Shown: one piece after another, positions 15,633 to 24,654 of the stretch
How positions within the stretch are numbered: the stretch's first letter is position 1
Layout of the letters: every line of letters starts with the position of its first letter
Source of the DNA: Streptomyces sp. MJM8645
Lineage (GTDB): Bacteria; Actinomycetota; Actinomycetes; Streptomycetales; Streptomycetaceae
Length of the DNA: 64,000 nt
Assembly (NCBI RefSeq): GCF_001625365.1
Contig: NZ_LJJF01000001.1
Location: forward strand, 1,860,001 to 1,924,000
Reading direction: 5' to 3'
Notes under the pieces: model-generated
The model's database searches: none
The model's input: the letters and a program-made list of their open reading frames with translations, nothing else
What the model was told of the DNA's origin: nothing
Translations under genes and position numbers: made by a program

Positions 15633-16274
15633 TCAGCCCAGCTCCAGGCTCTCGCCCTCCCCCAGCACGGTCAGCTCCGCGCCGGTGCCCGGCCCGTCCG
15701 GCCCGAGCAGCCGGGTGGCGATCATGTGCCCGATCGGGCTGAGCGTCGCCTCGTGCACCGGCACCGCCACGCGCGGGCCCGCCTCCCGAACGTAGTCGAC
15801 GACCTCACCGGCCTTGCTCCACGGCGCCGCGAGCGGCAGCAGCAGGGTGTCCACCGGGTGCGGCGGCACGGTGAAGGCGTCGCCGGGGTGGAACAGCCGG
15901 CCGTCGAAGAGGAAGCCGATGTTCTTCACCTGCGGGATGTCCCGGTGGATGACCGCGTGCCACTCGCCGTGCACACTCACCCCGACCCCGCCGACCTCGA
16001 AGGCGTCGCCCTCGCCGACCACGGTGACGCGCTGCGCCACGCCGTCCAGTTGGGCGGCCACCGCACTGTTGGTCCACACCCGCAGGGCCGGGTCGGCCTC
16101 CAGGGCGGCGCGCAGCCGGGCCTCCTCGAAGTGGTCCATGTGCTCGTGGGTGATCAGGACGGCGTCGGCCCCGGTCAGCGCGGCGGGGTCGGTGAACGCC
16201 CCGGGGTCGACGACGACGGTCGTCCCGTCGTGCTCCAGGCGTACGCAGGCGTGTCCGAACTTGGTGATCCTCAT
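15633..16274 (-). CDS. Metallo-beta-lactamase-fold hydrolase (UlaG-like)
   Basis: A 213-aa MBL-fold protein beginning MRITKFGHACVRLEHDGTTVVVDPG. The metal-binding motif THEHMDHFEEARL is near residues 50-60, later ligands lie in SVHGEWHAVIH and HPGDAF, and the C-terminal VPVHEATLSPIGH is present. It belongs to the UlaG/L-ascorbate-6-P-lactonase-like branch, whose streptomycete members have no defined substrate. The ATG at 16274 is preferred over a longer reading. It is divergent from the MarR gene. Confidence 0.88.
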   Translation of the reverse strand: MRITKFGHACVRLEHDGTTVVVDPGAFTDPAALTGADAVLITHEHMDHFEEARLRAALEADPALRVWTNSAVAAQLDGVAQRVTVVGEGDAFEVGGVGVSVHGEWHAVIHRDIPQVKNIGFLFDGRLFHPGDAFTVPPHPVDTLLLPLAAPWSKAGEVVDYVREAGPRVAVPVHEATLSPIGHMIATRLLGPDGPGTGAELTVLGEGESLELG

Positions 16275-16286
16275 GCGGCCGACCAT

Positions 16287-16312
16287 ACAGCAGGACTGCA
16301 CAGTTTTGCTGT
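16287..16312. promoter_or_regulatory. Inverted repeat between the MBL hydrolase and MarR genes
   Basis: ACAGCA (16287-16292) and TGCTGT (16307-16312) flank a 14-nt spacer that contains CTGCACAG. The repeat lies in the 62-bp divergent promoter region, so it is a candidate MarR operator acting on both genes. Confidence 0.4.
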
Positions 16313-16336
16313 GGAGATTCCCGGTACGCTTCTCCC

Positions 16337-16762
16337 ATGAACAGTCCGGCTCCCGAAACCCTCGAACTCGCCGCCGAGCTGCGCGCCGCCATCGGCGACC
16401 TGGTCCGCTCCCTGCGCCCGGGCGACGAGCTGCCGCAGAACCAGGCCGGCGTCCTCGGCCTCCTCGTCCGCGACGAACGCGCCTGCACCGTCGCCGAACT
16501 CGCCGAGCACCAGCGCGTCCGCCACCAGTCGATGGCCCGCACCGTCGCCCTGCTGACCGAGGCCGGGCTCGTCACCCAGCAGCCCCACCCCACCGACGGC
16601 CGGAAACTGCTGGTCACCGCGACCGGAGCGGGCCGCGCCGCCCTGCTGGAGCAGCGCGCCCGCCGGGAGGAGCGGATCGCCACCGCCATCGAGGCCCGCC
16701 TCACCCCCGAGGAGCGGCTGGCCCTGAGGGCGGGCGTCGACCTACTGCGCCGACTGCGCTGA
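16337..16762 (+). CDS. MarR-family transcriptional regulator
   Basis: A 141-aa winged-helix protein. The HTH region is VLGLLVRDERACTVAELAEHQRVRHQSMARTVALLTEAGLVTQQPHPTDGRKLLVTAT (about residues 38-95) with the wing DGRK, flanked by dimerisation helices. It ends convergent with the MMPL exporter, and their 3' ends overlap by 21 bp. MarR repressors next to RND/MMPL exporters often respond to the exported compound. It is also divergent from the MBL gene and so could regulate either neighbour. Confidence 0.92.
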   Translation: MNSPAPETLELAAELRAAIGDLVRSLRPGDELPQNQAGVLGLLVRDERACTVAELAEHQRVRHQSMARTVALLTEAGLVTQQPHPTDGRKLLVTATGAGRAALLEQRARREERIATAIEARLTPEERLALRAGVDLLRRLR

Positions 16763-19018
16763 ACCCACCAGGTCCCTGGCCTCCGGCCGCGGGGCCGGGA
16801 CGGCCGCCTCGCCGACGGACGCCTCGCCCACGGCCGCCTCGCCGACAGCCACCTCGCCGAGGGCCGCCTCGCCGACGGTCGGCAGTTCGACGTGCTCGCT
16901 CAGCCCGAAGCGCCGGTGCAGGCGCCGCAGCGGGGCGGGCGCCCACCAGTTGAACTCGCCGAACAGGCTCATCGCGGCGGGCACCAGCAGGCAGCGCACC
17001 AGGGTGGCGTCCACCGCGACGGCGACGGCCAGCGCGATGCCCATCTGCTTGACCATGAGCATGTCCCCGAGGGCGAACCCGGCGAACACGATCACCATCA
17101 GCAGCGCCGCCGAGGTGATGATCCGGCCACTTCGCTGGACCCCGAGCTCCACCGCCCGGGTGCAGCTGTGCCCCTTGTCCCGCAGTTCCTTGATCCGGGC
17201 GAGCAGGAACACCTCGTAGTCCATGGACAGCCCGAACGCGAAGGCGAAGACCAGCACCGGGATGAAGGTCTCCAGCCCGCCAGTGGGGCTGAAGCCGAGC
17301 AGCCCGCTGAAGTAGCCGTCCTGGAACACCAGGGTGAGCGCGCCGAGCGAAGCGCCCAGCGACAGCAGGTTCATCAGCAGCGCCTTGACCGGCATCACCA
17401 CCGAGCCGGTCATCAGGAAGAGCAGCACCAGCGTGCCGACCGCGACCAGTCCGAGCGCCCAGGGGCCCCGCGACATCAGCTCGTCCTTGAAGTCGACGAC
17501 CGAGGCCGCACCGCCGGTGACGTAGGTCTTCAGCCCGCCGCGGTCGTCCCGCAGTTCCTGGACGACCTGCTTGGCCTGGTGGCCCTGCGGGTCGCCGTGG
17601 ACGAGCACGTCGACGGTGGACACCGAGTCGCTCACCGGGTTCACCGCCCGCACCCCGGCGACCCCGGGCAGCTTGGCGACGATGTCGTCCGCGTACGCCT
17701 GGGCGACGGGCGCGCCGCCCTCGACGACGACGGTGATCGGCGCGGCCGCGGCCTGCGGGAAGCGCTGGTCGACGGCGTCGGCGACCTGCCGCCCGGCCGA
17801 GGAGGCGGGCAGCACGGCGGCGCCGGAGTTGCGCATGTCGGCGTGCAGGAAGGGTGCGCCGGCGGCCATCAGCAGGGCGACGCAGGCGAGCGCGACCGGC
17901 ACCGCCCGCTTGCCGACCCGGCGGACGGTCCGGCTGAAGAAGCCCTCGTCGGGGACGGGCGCGGCGGGCGCCTTGATCCGGGAGCCGGCGAAGCCGAGCA
18001 GCGCGGGGATCAGGGTCAGCGCGGCGGCGACCGCGATCACGACCACGCTCACCCCCGCGGCGGCGACCGCGCCGAGCACCGGGCTGGTGAAGACGAACAG
18101 GCCGGAGAGCGCGACGGCGACGGTGAGGCCGGAGAAGGCGACGGTGCGCCCGGCGGTCGCGGCGGTGCGTTCGACGGCGGCGGCGATGCCCGCGCCGTGC
18201 CCGCGTTCCTCCCGGAAGCGGTTCACCATGAGCAGCGCGTAGTCGATCGAGAGTCCGAGCCCGAGCACGGTGGCGATCGGCAGCACGCTGGTGTCGATGT
18301 CCATGATCCGGCTGAAACCGAACATGGCCAGCAGCGCGCCGCCCACCGAGGCGACCGCGCCGATCACCGGCAGGCTGGCCGCGGCGAGGCCGCCGAAGAC
18401 CAGCACCATGACGACCAGGGTGAGCGGCAGCGTCACCATCTCGCCGAAGCGGGTGTCCTGTTCGGTCTGCTTCTTGACCTCGTCCTGGAGCACCAGGTCC
18501 CCGCCGACGGTGACGTGGGCACCGGCCTCGCCGTTCAGGGCGGCGAGGCGCTGGGTGACGGCGTCGGTCTGGGCGGAGGTGCTGGTGTCGGCCATCCGTA
18601 CGGTGACCAGGCTCGCGGTGCCGTCGGCGGAGCGCAGTGCGGCGGGCGCCGGGCCGGCGCCGTAGGCGTCGAGCGCGGAGGAGACGCCGGGGAGGGCGGC
18701 GAGGTCGGCGGTGGCCTTGGTGACGGCGGCCCGTACGGCCGGGTCGTCGACCGGTTTCCCGTCCACGACGGCGGTGACGGTGCCGCGGGCCGGGTCGGTC
18801 GCGGCGACCACCGCGCTGCCCCGGTCGGCTTCGGCGGTGGCGGAGGAGGCGCCGGCCACCGTTCCTTCGAAGACCCGGCCGCCGATCAGCACGCCCACGA
18901 CCAGGACGACGGCCCAGAGGCCGAGCACCCAGCGGCGGTGGCGGAAGCAGAACCGGCCGAGGGCGGCGAGCCGCCCGGGGACCGCGGGGTCGCCGGCAGC
19001 GGTGGGAGCGTTGCGCAT
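16742..19018 (-). CDS. MMPL-family RND-type exporter
   Basis: A 758-aa MMPL protein with the duplicated layout of one membrane helix (about residues 22-44), a large extracytoplasmic loop, and a bundle of five to six helices, repeated twice. The first half carries GLSIDYALLMVNRFREE and the second FGLSMDYEVFLLARIKE, the paired motifs with the Asp-Tyr proton relay. It exports lipids or hydrophobic metabolites using proton motive force. The ATG at 19018 (MRNAPTA) is chosen over an upstream alternative. The C-terminus has a five-fold pentapeptide array (VGEAA type), unusual for the family. It overlaps the MarR gene tail to tail. Confidence 0.92.
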   Translation of the reverse strand: MRNAPTAAGDPAVPGRLAALGRFCFRHRRWVLGLWAVVLVVGVLIGGRVFEGTVAGASSATAEADRGSAVVAATDPARGTVTAVVDGKPVDDPAVRAAVTKATADLAALPGVSSALDAYGAGPAPAALRSADGTASLVTVRMADTSTSAQTDAVTQRLAALNGEAGAHVTVGGDLVLQDEVKKQTEQDTRFGEMVTLPLTLVVMVLVFGGLAAASLPVIGAVASVGGALLAMFGFSRIMDIDTSVLPIATVLGLGLSIDYALLMVNRFREERGHGAGIAAAVERTAATAGRTVAFSGLTVAVALSGLFVFTSPVLGAVAAAGVSVVVIAVAAALTLIPALLGFAGSRIKAPAAPVPDEGFFSRTVRRVGKRAVPVALACVALLMAAGAPFLHADMRNSGAAVLPASSAGRQVADAVDQRFPQAAAAPITVVVEGGAPVAQAYADDIVAKLPGVAGVRAVNPVSDSVSTVDVLVHGDPQGHQAKQVVQELRDDRGGLKTYVTGGAASVVDFKDELMSRGPWALGLVAVGTLVLLFLMTGSVVMPVKALLMNLLSLGASLGALTLVFQDGYFSGLLGFSPTGGLETFIPVLVFAFAFGLSMDYEVFLLARIKELRDKGHSCTRAVELGVQRSGRIITSAALLMVIVFAGFALGDMLMVKQMGIALAVAVAVDATLVRCLLVPAAMSLFGEFNWWAPAPLRRLHRRFGLSEHVELPTVGEAALGEVAVGEAAVGEASVGEAAVPAPRPEARDLVGSAQSAQ
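16803..16877. repeat. Five tandem 15-bp repeats encoding the MMPL tail
   Basis: Five degenerate 15-bp units (consensus GCCGCCTCGCCGACG) encode a (GEAAV)n-like acidic pentapeptide array near the C-terminus of the MMPL protein. Copy number probably varies between strains. Confidence 0.8.
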
Positions 19019-19190
19019 GAAGGAGGCCTTTCGGGCAGCTCCCCTCAATGTAGGTGCAACCCGGTGTTCGACCTATAGACGGACAATGAGCCACATCTCA
19101 CATAATTCCTTCACATAAACCACAAATAAGTGAAGGCGAAAAACGAAAGAACGTGAAACAAAAGGCCCCGGCCAAAGGCGGAAAACGAAA
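19019..19190. other. AT-richer intergenic region upstream of the MMPL gene
   Basis: A roughly 170-bp stretch between the MMPL start and the rpsA terminator, with unusually many A residues (around 19075-19175) for this genome. It should contain the MMPL promoter on the minus strand. I see no convincing gene here. Confidence 0.5.
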
Positions 19191-19224
19191 TGGGCCCCAC
19201 CCGGATTTCTCCGGGTGGGGCCCA
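19191..19224 (-). terminator. rpsA terminator
   Basis: Perfect 14-bp stem TGGGCCCCACCCGG (19191-19204) / CCGGGTGGGGCCCA (19211-19224) with a 6-nt loop, 41 bp beyond the rpsA stop. Read on the minus strand it is followed by a T-rich run (ATTTCGTTTTCC), so it is an intrinsic terminator. Confidence 0.9.
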
Positions 19225-19265
19225 CCGTTCAGCTATGCGCCAGGTACTGGCAGCAGGTCAGAGCT

Positions 19266-20756
19266 TCAGCTCTGGCCGCCCGCCAGCTTCTCGCGCAGGG
19301 CCGCCAGGGCCTCGTCCGAGGCGAGAGCGCCGGAGCCCTCGTCGCTGCTGGACGAGTAGGAGCCACCGGCAGCGGCGGCGACAGCGTCGCCACCCTCGGC
19401 AGCGGCCTCGGCGTCGGCCTCACGGCTCTTGATGACCTGGGCCTGGTGCTGCTCGAAGCGGGACTGCGCCTCGGCGTACTGGCGCTCCCACTCCTCACGC
19501 TGCTTCTCGAAGCCGGCCAGCCAGTCGTTCGCCTCGGGGTCGAAGCCCTCCGGGTAGATGTAGTTGCCCTGGTCGTCGTACGAGGCAGCCATGCCGTACA
19601 GGGTCGGGTCGAACTCGACCTCGGCCGGGTTGGCACCCAGCGCCTCGTTGGCCTGCTTGAGCGACAGGCTGATGCGACGACGCTCGAGGTCGATGTCGAT
19701 GACCTTGACGAAGATCTCGTCGCCGACCTGGACGACCTGCTCCGGGATCTCCACGTGGCGCTCGGCCAGCTCGGAGATGTGGACCAGACCCTCGATGCCC
19801 TCGTCCACGCGGACGAACGCACCGAACGGAACCAGCTTGGTGACCTTACCCGGAACGACCTGGCCGATCTGGTGGGTACGGGCGAACTGCTGCCACGGGT
19901 CCTCCTGGGTCGCCTTCAGCGACAGGGAGACGCGCTCGCGGTCCATGTCAACGTCGAGAACCTCGACGGTGACCTCCTGGCCGACCTCGACAACCTCGGA
20001 CGGGTGGTCGATGTGCTTCCAGGAGAGCTCGGAGACGTGCACCAGGCCGTCGACGCCACCCAGGTCCACGAAGGCACCGAAGTTGACGATCGAGGAGACG
20101 ACGCCGGAGCGCACCTGGCCCTTCTGCAGGGTGGTGAGGAAGGTCTGGCGGACCTCGCTCTGGGTCTGCTCCAGCCAGGCACGGCGGGACAGGACCACGT
20201 TGTTGCGGTTCTTGTCCAGCTCGATGATCTTGGCCTCGAGCTCCTTGCCCACGTAGGGCTGGAGGTCGCGGACGCGGCGCATCTCGACGAGCGAGGCCGG
20301 CAGGAAGCCACGGAGGCCGATGTCGAGGATGAGACCACCCTTGACAACCTCGATGACGGTACCGGTGACGATGCCGTCCTCTTCCTTGATCTTCTCGATC
20401 GTGCCCCAGGCACGCTCGTACTGAGCGCGCTTCTTGGACAGGATGAGACGACCCTCCTTGTCCTCCTTCTGGAGAACCAGGGCCTCGATGTTGTCACCGA
20501 CGGCGACGACCTCGTGCGGGTCGACGTCGTGCTTGATCGAGAGCTCGCGGGACGGGATGACGCCCTCGGTCTTGTAACCGATGTCGAGGAGGACCTCGTC
20601 ACGGTCGACCTTCACGATGACGCCCTCGACGATGTCGCCATCGTTGAAGTACTTGATGGTCTCGTCGATGGCGGCGAGGAACGCCTCGGCGTCGCCGATG
20701 TCGTTGACCGCGACCTGCGGGGTGGTGCTGAGGGAGGAGTCGGTGGGGCTCGTCAT
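19266..20756 (-). CDS. rpsA: 30S ribosomal protein S1
   Basis: A 496-aa S1 protein that binds mRNA on the small ribosomal subunit. Four S1 RNA-binding domains are visible: from GDIVEGVIVKVDRDEVLLDIGYKTEGVIPSREL, then GIVTGTVIEVVKGGLILDIGLRGFLPASL, GQVRSGVVSSIVNFGAFVDLGGVDGLVHVSELSW and GQVVPGKVTKLVPFGAFVRVDEGIEGLVHISEL. A charged, Ser/Ala/Glu-rich tail typical of actinobacteria ends it. The start is ATG 20756 (MTSPTDSSLS). No strong Shine-Dalgarno precedes it, as in rpsA of other bacteria. It is transcribed alone, from a distant consensus promoter through a leader of about 210 nt to a strong terminator. Confidence 0.98.
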   Translation of the reverse strand: MTSPTDSSLSTTPQVAVNDIGDAEAFLAAIDETIKYFNDGDIVEGVIVKVDRDEVLLDIGYKTEGVIPSRELSIKHDVDPHEVVAVGDNIEALVLQKEDKEGRLILSKKRAQYERAWGTIEKIKEEDGIVTGTVIEVVKGGLILDIGLRGFLPASLVEMRRVRDLQPYVGKELEAKIIELDKNRNNVVLSRRAWLEQTQSEVRQTFLTTLQKGQVRSGVVSSIVNFGAFVDLGGVDGLVHVSELSWKHIDHPSEVVEVGQEVTVEVLDVDMDRERVSLSLKATQEDPWQQFARTHQIGQVVPGKVTKLVPFGAFVRVDEGIEGLVHISELAERHVEIPEQVVQVGDEIFVKVIDIDLERRRISLSLKQANEALGANPAEVEFDPTLYGMAASYDDQGNYIYPEGFDPEANDWLAGFEKQREEWERQYAEAQSRFEQHQAQVIKSREADAEAAAEGGDAVAAAAGGSYSSSSDEGSGALASDEALAALREKLAGGQS

Positions 20757-20965
20757 TAGGAAAAGGGCTCCGGTACGGACATGAAAGTCGTAGGTAATGC
20801 CACGCGGAGGGCCCGTATCGCTCCCACCGAAAGCCGGACAGCCAAGAACACGGCGCACCGGCATTCCCGCACAGCGAGAAATCCGGCGTCCGTCTTGCGA
20901 CCGTGGGGTCTTCGACAGATGCGAGCGCGACCTGCTCCGTCTGAGGCGCGCAGGCCCGCAGCGCA
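20757..20965 (-). promoter_or_regulatory. Long 5' leader of rpsA
   Basis: From the predicted start point (about 20965) to the ATG is about 210 nt, long for a streptomycete gene and lacking an obvious SD before the ATG. S1 synthesis is autoregulated at the mRNA leader in proteobacteria, so a structured leader would not be surprising. I have not identified a specific conserved fold. Confidence 0.45.
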
Positions 20966-20971
20966 ACTTGT

Positions 20972-21000
20972 AGCATACGGGGACGGCCAGGCACGGTCAA
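20972..21000 (-). promoter_or_regulatory. Consensus-like vegetative promoter of rpsA
   Basis: On the minus strand TTGACC (21000-20995) and TATGCT (20977-20972) are separated by exactly 17 bases, a near-consensus HrdB-type promoter for the rpsA gene. Confidence 0.75.
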
Positions 21001-21170
21001 CGCCAAGAGCGGCAAGACGGTGGAGCCCGGTATGGATCAGGCCATATCCTCCGATTGCGCACCTTGCGGTGGCGCCCGAAGGGGGCCCTTCCCCGGATGC
21101 CACCGCCAGGATCGGGTCCTTGACGGGCCCGGTCTCGGCAGCGGCGCTTCCGCACTCCACACCCTACGCG

Positions 21171-22025
21171 ATGGGCATTATCACCGTGGCCACCACCCCC
21201 CAGTCCGACCTGCATGATCTTGACGGCGACGGCGACGACGCGGTACGGCGCGCGGCCGGCACCGGGGAGAGCAGCCGGGCCAGCCGGCACTGGTGGGACC
21301 GCAACGCCGACGAGTACCAGGACGAGCACGGGGAGTTCCTCGGCGACGACCGCTTCACCTGGTGCCCCGAAGGCCTCGACGAGGCCGACGCCCACCTGCT
21401 CGGCGAGATCGCGGACAAGGACGTGCTGGAGATCGGCGCCGGCGCCGCCCAGTGCTCGCGCTGGCTGGCCGGCCGCGGCGCCCGCCCCGTCGCCCTGGAC
21501 ATCTCCCACCGCCAACTCCAGCACTCCCGCCGGATCGACCTCGGCCGCGGCGCCACCCCCGTCGCCGTCGTCCAGGCCGACGCCGCCGTCCTGCCCTTCG
21601 CCGACGCCTCCTTCGACCTCGCCTGCTCCGCCTACGGAGCCGTCCCGTTCAGCGCCGACACCACCGCCCTGATGCGCGAGGTGCACCGGGTGCTGCGCCC
21701 CGGCGGCCGCTGGGTGTTCTCCGTCACCCACCCGATCCGCTGGGCCTTCCCCGACGAGCCCGGCATCGAGGGCCTCACCGCCGCCTCCTCCTACTTCGAC
21801 CGCACCCCCTACGTCGAAGAGGACGAGCAGGGGCGCGCCAGCTACGTCGAACACCACCGCACCATCGGCGACCGGGTCCGCGAACTCGTCGGCGCCGGCT
21901 TCCGGTTGACCGACCTGGTCGAGCCCGAGTGGCCGGCCGGCCTGGAGCAGGAGTGGGGCGGCTGGTCCCCGCTGCGCGGGCGGCTGATCCCCGGCACCGC
22001 GATCTTCGTCGCCGAACGGGGCTGA
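21171..22025 (+). CDS. SAM-dependent class I methyltransferase
   Basis: A 284-aa methyltransferase of the Methyltransf_11 type. Motif I is VLEIGAGAAQCSRWLAGRGARPVALDIS (about residues 82-109), followed by the acidic loop AVVQADAAVLPFADASFDLACSAYGAVPF, post-motif VLRPGGRWVFSVTHPIRWAFPDEPG and a C-terminal cap. It transfers a methyl group to an unidentified small molecule. The ATG at 21171 is the first good start; a GTG lies five codons later. The gene is divergent from rpsA, and its end is embedded in a direct repeat shared with the start of hrpB. Confidence 0.88.
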   Translation: MGIITVATTPQSDLHDLDGDGDDAVRRAAGTGESSRASRHWWDRNADEYQDEHGEFLGDDRFTWCPEGLDEADAHLLGEIADKDVLEIGAGAAQCSRWLAGRGARPVALDISHRQLQHSRRIDLGRGATPVAVVQADAAVLPFADASFDLACSAYGAVPFSADTTALMREVHRVLRPGGRWVFSVTHPIRWAFPDEPGIEGLTAASSYFDRTPYVEEDEQGRASYVEHHRTIGDRVRELVGAGFRLTDLVEPEWPAGLEQEWGGWSPLRGRLIPGTAIFVAERG

Positions 22026-22093
22026 CGCCTTGCCGAACCCCGCCTTGCCGAACCCCGCCTCGCCGAATGGGGCTGACGCCTTGCCGAACCCCG
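22011..22093. repeat. Direct repeat duplicating the methyltransferase-hrpB junction
   Basis: The segment GCCGAACGGGGCTGACGCCT and following bases at 22011-22042 recurs at 22062-22093 with a single early mismatch, 51 bp apart. Shorter TTGCCGAACCCCGCC units lie between. The repeat duplicates the stop codon of the methyltransferase together with the TTG start region of hrpB. Confidence 0.8.
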
Positions 22094-24612
22094 GCTCGCT
22101 GAACCCCGCCTGGCGCGAACTGCCCGTCCGCAGCGCCCTACCCGCACTGCACGACGCGCTGGACGGGCCCGGCACCGCCGTCCTCGCCGCCCCGCCCGGC
22201 ACCGGCAAGACGACCCTGGTGCCGCTCGCGCTCGCCGGGCTGCTCGATCCCGAGCGTCCGACGCTCCGCGTGCTGGTCGCCGAACCGCGCCGGCTCGCCG
22301 TCCGGGCCGCCGCCCGGCGGATGGCCTGGCTGCTCGGCGAGGCCGTCGGCGGGCGGGTCGGCTACACCGTGCGCGGAGACCGTCGCGTCGGCCCGGAGAC
22401 GGTGGTCGAGGTGGTCACCACCGGGGTGCTGCTGCAACGGCTCCAGCGCGACCAGGAGTTGCCCGGGGTGGACGTGGTCGTCCTCGACGAGTGCCACGAA
22501 CGGCACCTGGACGCCGACACCGCGCTCGCGTTCCTCCTCGACGTCCGGGCGGCACTGCGGCCCGAACTGCGGCTGGTCTGCGCCTCGGCCACCTCTGACA
22601 CCGCGGCCTGGGCCGAACTCCTCGGCGGCGCGCCGGTGGTGGAGGCGCACGGGGTCTCCCACCCGGTCGAGACGGTGTGGGCGCCGCCGCCGCGCGCCGT
22701 CCGGCCCGCCCACGGCACCCGGGTCGACCCGGCGCTGCTCGACCACGTCGCCGCCACCGTCCGGCGGGCCCTCGCCGAACAGGAGGGCGACGTGCTCTGC
22801 TTCCTGCCCGGCGTCGGCGAGATCAGCCGTGTCGCCGGACAGCTGTCCACGGTGGCGGCGGACGTCCTGCAACTCCACGGCCGTGCCCCGCAGGCCGTCC
22901 AGGACGCCGCCCTCGCCCCCTCGGACGGCCGCCGCGTCGTGCTCGCCACCGCCGTCGCCGAATCCTCGCTCACCGTGCCCGGCGTGCGCGTCGTCGTCGA
23001 CGCCGGACTCGCCCGCGAACCGCGCACCGACCACGCCCGGGGCCTGGCCGGCCTGGTCACCGTCCGCGCCTCGCTCGCCGCCGCCCGCCAGCGCGCCGGC
23101 CGTGCGGGCCGCGAGGCCCCCGGCACCGTCTACCGCTGCTGGAACGAGGCCGAGGACGCGCTCGCCGCCCGCTTCCCCACCCCCGAGATCGCCCTCGCCG
23201 ACCTCACCACGTTCGCTCTCCAGGCCGCCTGCTGGGGCGACCCGGACGCCACCGGCCTCGCCCTGCCCGACGCCCCGCCCGCCGGGGCGATGGCCGCCGC
23301 CCGGCAGACCCTCCAGGCCCTCGGCGCCGTCGACACCGACGGCCGGTCCACCCAGCGCGGCGTCCGCCTCGCCCGCACCGGGCTGCACCCCCGACTGGGG
23401 CGCGCGCTCGTCGACGGGGCCCCTGCCGTCGGCGCCCGTCGAGCGGCCGAGGTCGTCGCCCTGCTCTCCGAAGAACCGCCGCGCGCCCTCGGCGACGACC
23501 TCGGCGCGGTCTGGCGGGCGGTCCGCTCCTCCAGCGACCCGTACGCCGGCCGCTGGCGCGAGGAAGTCCGCCGCCTCCTGCGCGCCGCCGGCTCCGAACC
23601 CGCCACCCAACTACCCGACACCACCGCCGCCGGCCTCGTCGTCGCCCTCGCCTTCCCCGAACGCATCGCCCGCGCCCGGGTAGAGCGCCCCGCCCCCGGC
23701 GAGCGCAGCCCGTACCTGATGGCCTCCGGGACGGCCGCCGAACTCGCCCCCGGTACTGCGCTCGGCGCACTGCCGTGGCTCGCCATCGCAGCCGCCGACC
23801 GCCCGGCCGGCTCGCACTCCGCCCGCATCCTGCACGCTGCGGCACTGGACGAGGACACCGCTCGGCTCGCCGGCGCCTCGCTGCTCGAATCCCGCGAGGA
23901 AGTCCACTGGGACACCCGTCGCGACGAGGTCGTCTCCCGCCGGGTCGAGTCGCTGGGCGCGATCGAACTCGCCGAGAAGCCGCTCAACCGCCCCGACCGG
24001 GCCCTCGTCCGGACGGCCATCCTCGAAGGCCTGGCCCGCGAGGGCGTTTCCGCCCTCCTCACCTGGCCCTCCCCAGGCCTGCGCGAACGCCTCGCCTTCC
24101 TCTACTCCGCCATCGGCGAACCCTGGCCGGACGTCTCCGACGCCGCGCTGCTGGAACGCGCCGAGGAGTGGCTGGAGCCCGAGCTGTCCCGCGCCCGTCG
24201 CCGCGCCGACCTCGCCCGCATTGATACGACCGCCGCCCTGCAACGCCTGCTCCCCTGGGCCACCGGCGAGGCAGGCCGCCTGGACGAGCTGGCCCCCGAG
24301 CGCATCACCGTGCCGTCCGGCTCGAAGATACGAGTCGACTACAGCACCGAACGCCCTTTTCTCGCCGTCAAGTTGCAAGAACTCTTCGGCTGGACGGCGA
24401 CCCCCGCCCTGGCCGCCGGCCGCGTCCCCCTCACCATCCACCTGCTGTCGCCCGCCGGGCGCCCCGCCGCCGTCACCGGCGATCTGGAGAGCTTCTGGCA
24501 CAACGGCTACCGCGCCGTCCGCGCAGAGCTGAGAGGCCGCTACCCCCGCCACCCCTGGCCCGAGGACCCGTCGACGGCAGAACCCACCCGCCGCCTCAAC
24601 CCGCGGAACTGA
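22030..24612 (+). CDS. hrpB: ATP-dependent helicase HrpB
   Basis: An 860-aa DEAH-box (DExH) RNA helicase. Motif I APPGTGKTTLVPLAL, motif Ia AEPRRLAVRAAARRMA, motif II DECHER, motif III SATSD, then AVAESSLTVPGVRVVVDAG and the motif VI region RQRAGRAGREAPGTVYRCW. The helicase-associated and HrpB C-terminal domains follow, ending with the signature RYPRHPWPEDP. The start is uncertain because TTG codons at 22030, 22045 and 22081 are in frame within the repeated junction; homology begins near 22110 (LPVRSALPALHDAL), so TTG 22081 may be the real start. Its physiological role in actinobacteria is poorly defined. Confidence 0.92.
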   Translation: MPNPALPNPASPNGADALPNPGSLNPAWRELPVRSALPALHDALDGPGTAVLAAPPGTGKTTLVPLALAGLLDPERPTLRVLVAEPRRLAVRAAARRMAWLLGEAVGGRVGYTVRGDRRVGPETVVEVVTTGVLLQRLQRDQELPGVDVVVLDECHERHLDADTALAFLLDVRAALRPELRLVCASATSDTAAWAELLGGAPVVEAHGVSHPVETVWAPPPRAVRPAHGTRVDPALLDHVAATVRRALAEQEGDVLCFLPGVGEISRVAGQLSTVAADVLQLHGRAPQAVQDAALAPSDGRRVVLATAVAESSLTVPGVRVVVDAGLAREPRTDHARGLAGLVTVRASLAAARQRAGRAGREAPGTVYRCWNEAEDALAARFPTPEIALADLTTFALQAACWGDPDATGLALPDAPPAGAMAAARQTLQALGAVDTDGRSTQRGVRLARTGLHPRLGRALVDGAPAVGARRAAEVVALLSEEPPRALGDDLGAVWRAVRSSSDPYAGRWREEVRRLLRAAGSEPATQLPDTTAAGLVVALAFPERIARARVERPAPGERSPYLMASGTAAELAPGTALGALPWLAIAAADRPAGSHSARILHAAALDEDTARLAGASLLESREEVHWDTRRDEVVSRRVESLGAIELAEKPLNRPDRALVRTAILEGLAREGVSALLTWPSPGLRERLAFLYSAIGEPWPDVSDAALLERAEEWLEPELSRARRRADLARIDTTAALQRLLPWATGEAGRLDELAPERITVPSGSKIRVDYSTERPFLAVKLQELFGWTATPALAAGRVPLTIHLLSPAGRPAAVTGDLESFWHNGYRAVRAELRGRYPRHPWPEDPSTAEPTRRLNPRN

Positions 24613-24654
24613 CACCCCTCCTCGGCGAGGGTGGGCTCCCCGCTCGTGCTGCCG

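Noticed and set aside
16892-19078. 728-codon open frame antisense to the MMPL gene
   Set aside because: His/Gly/Asp-rich composition without motifs; the minus-strand MMPL protein is unmistakable.
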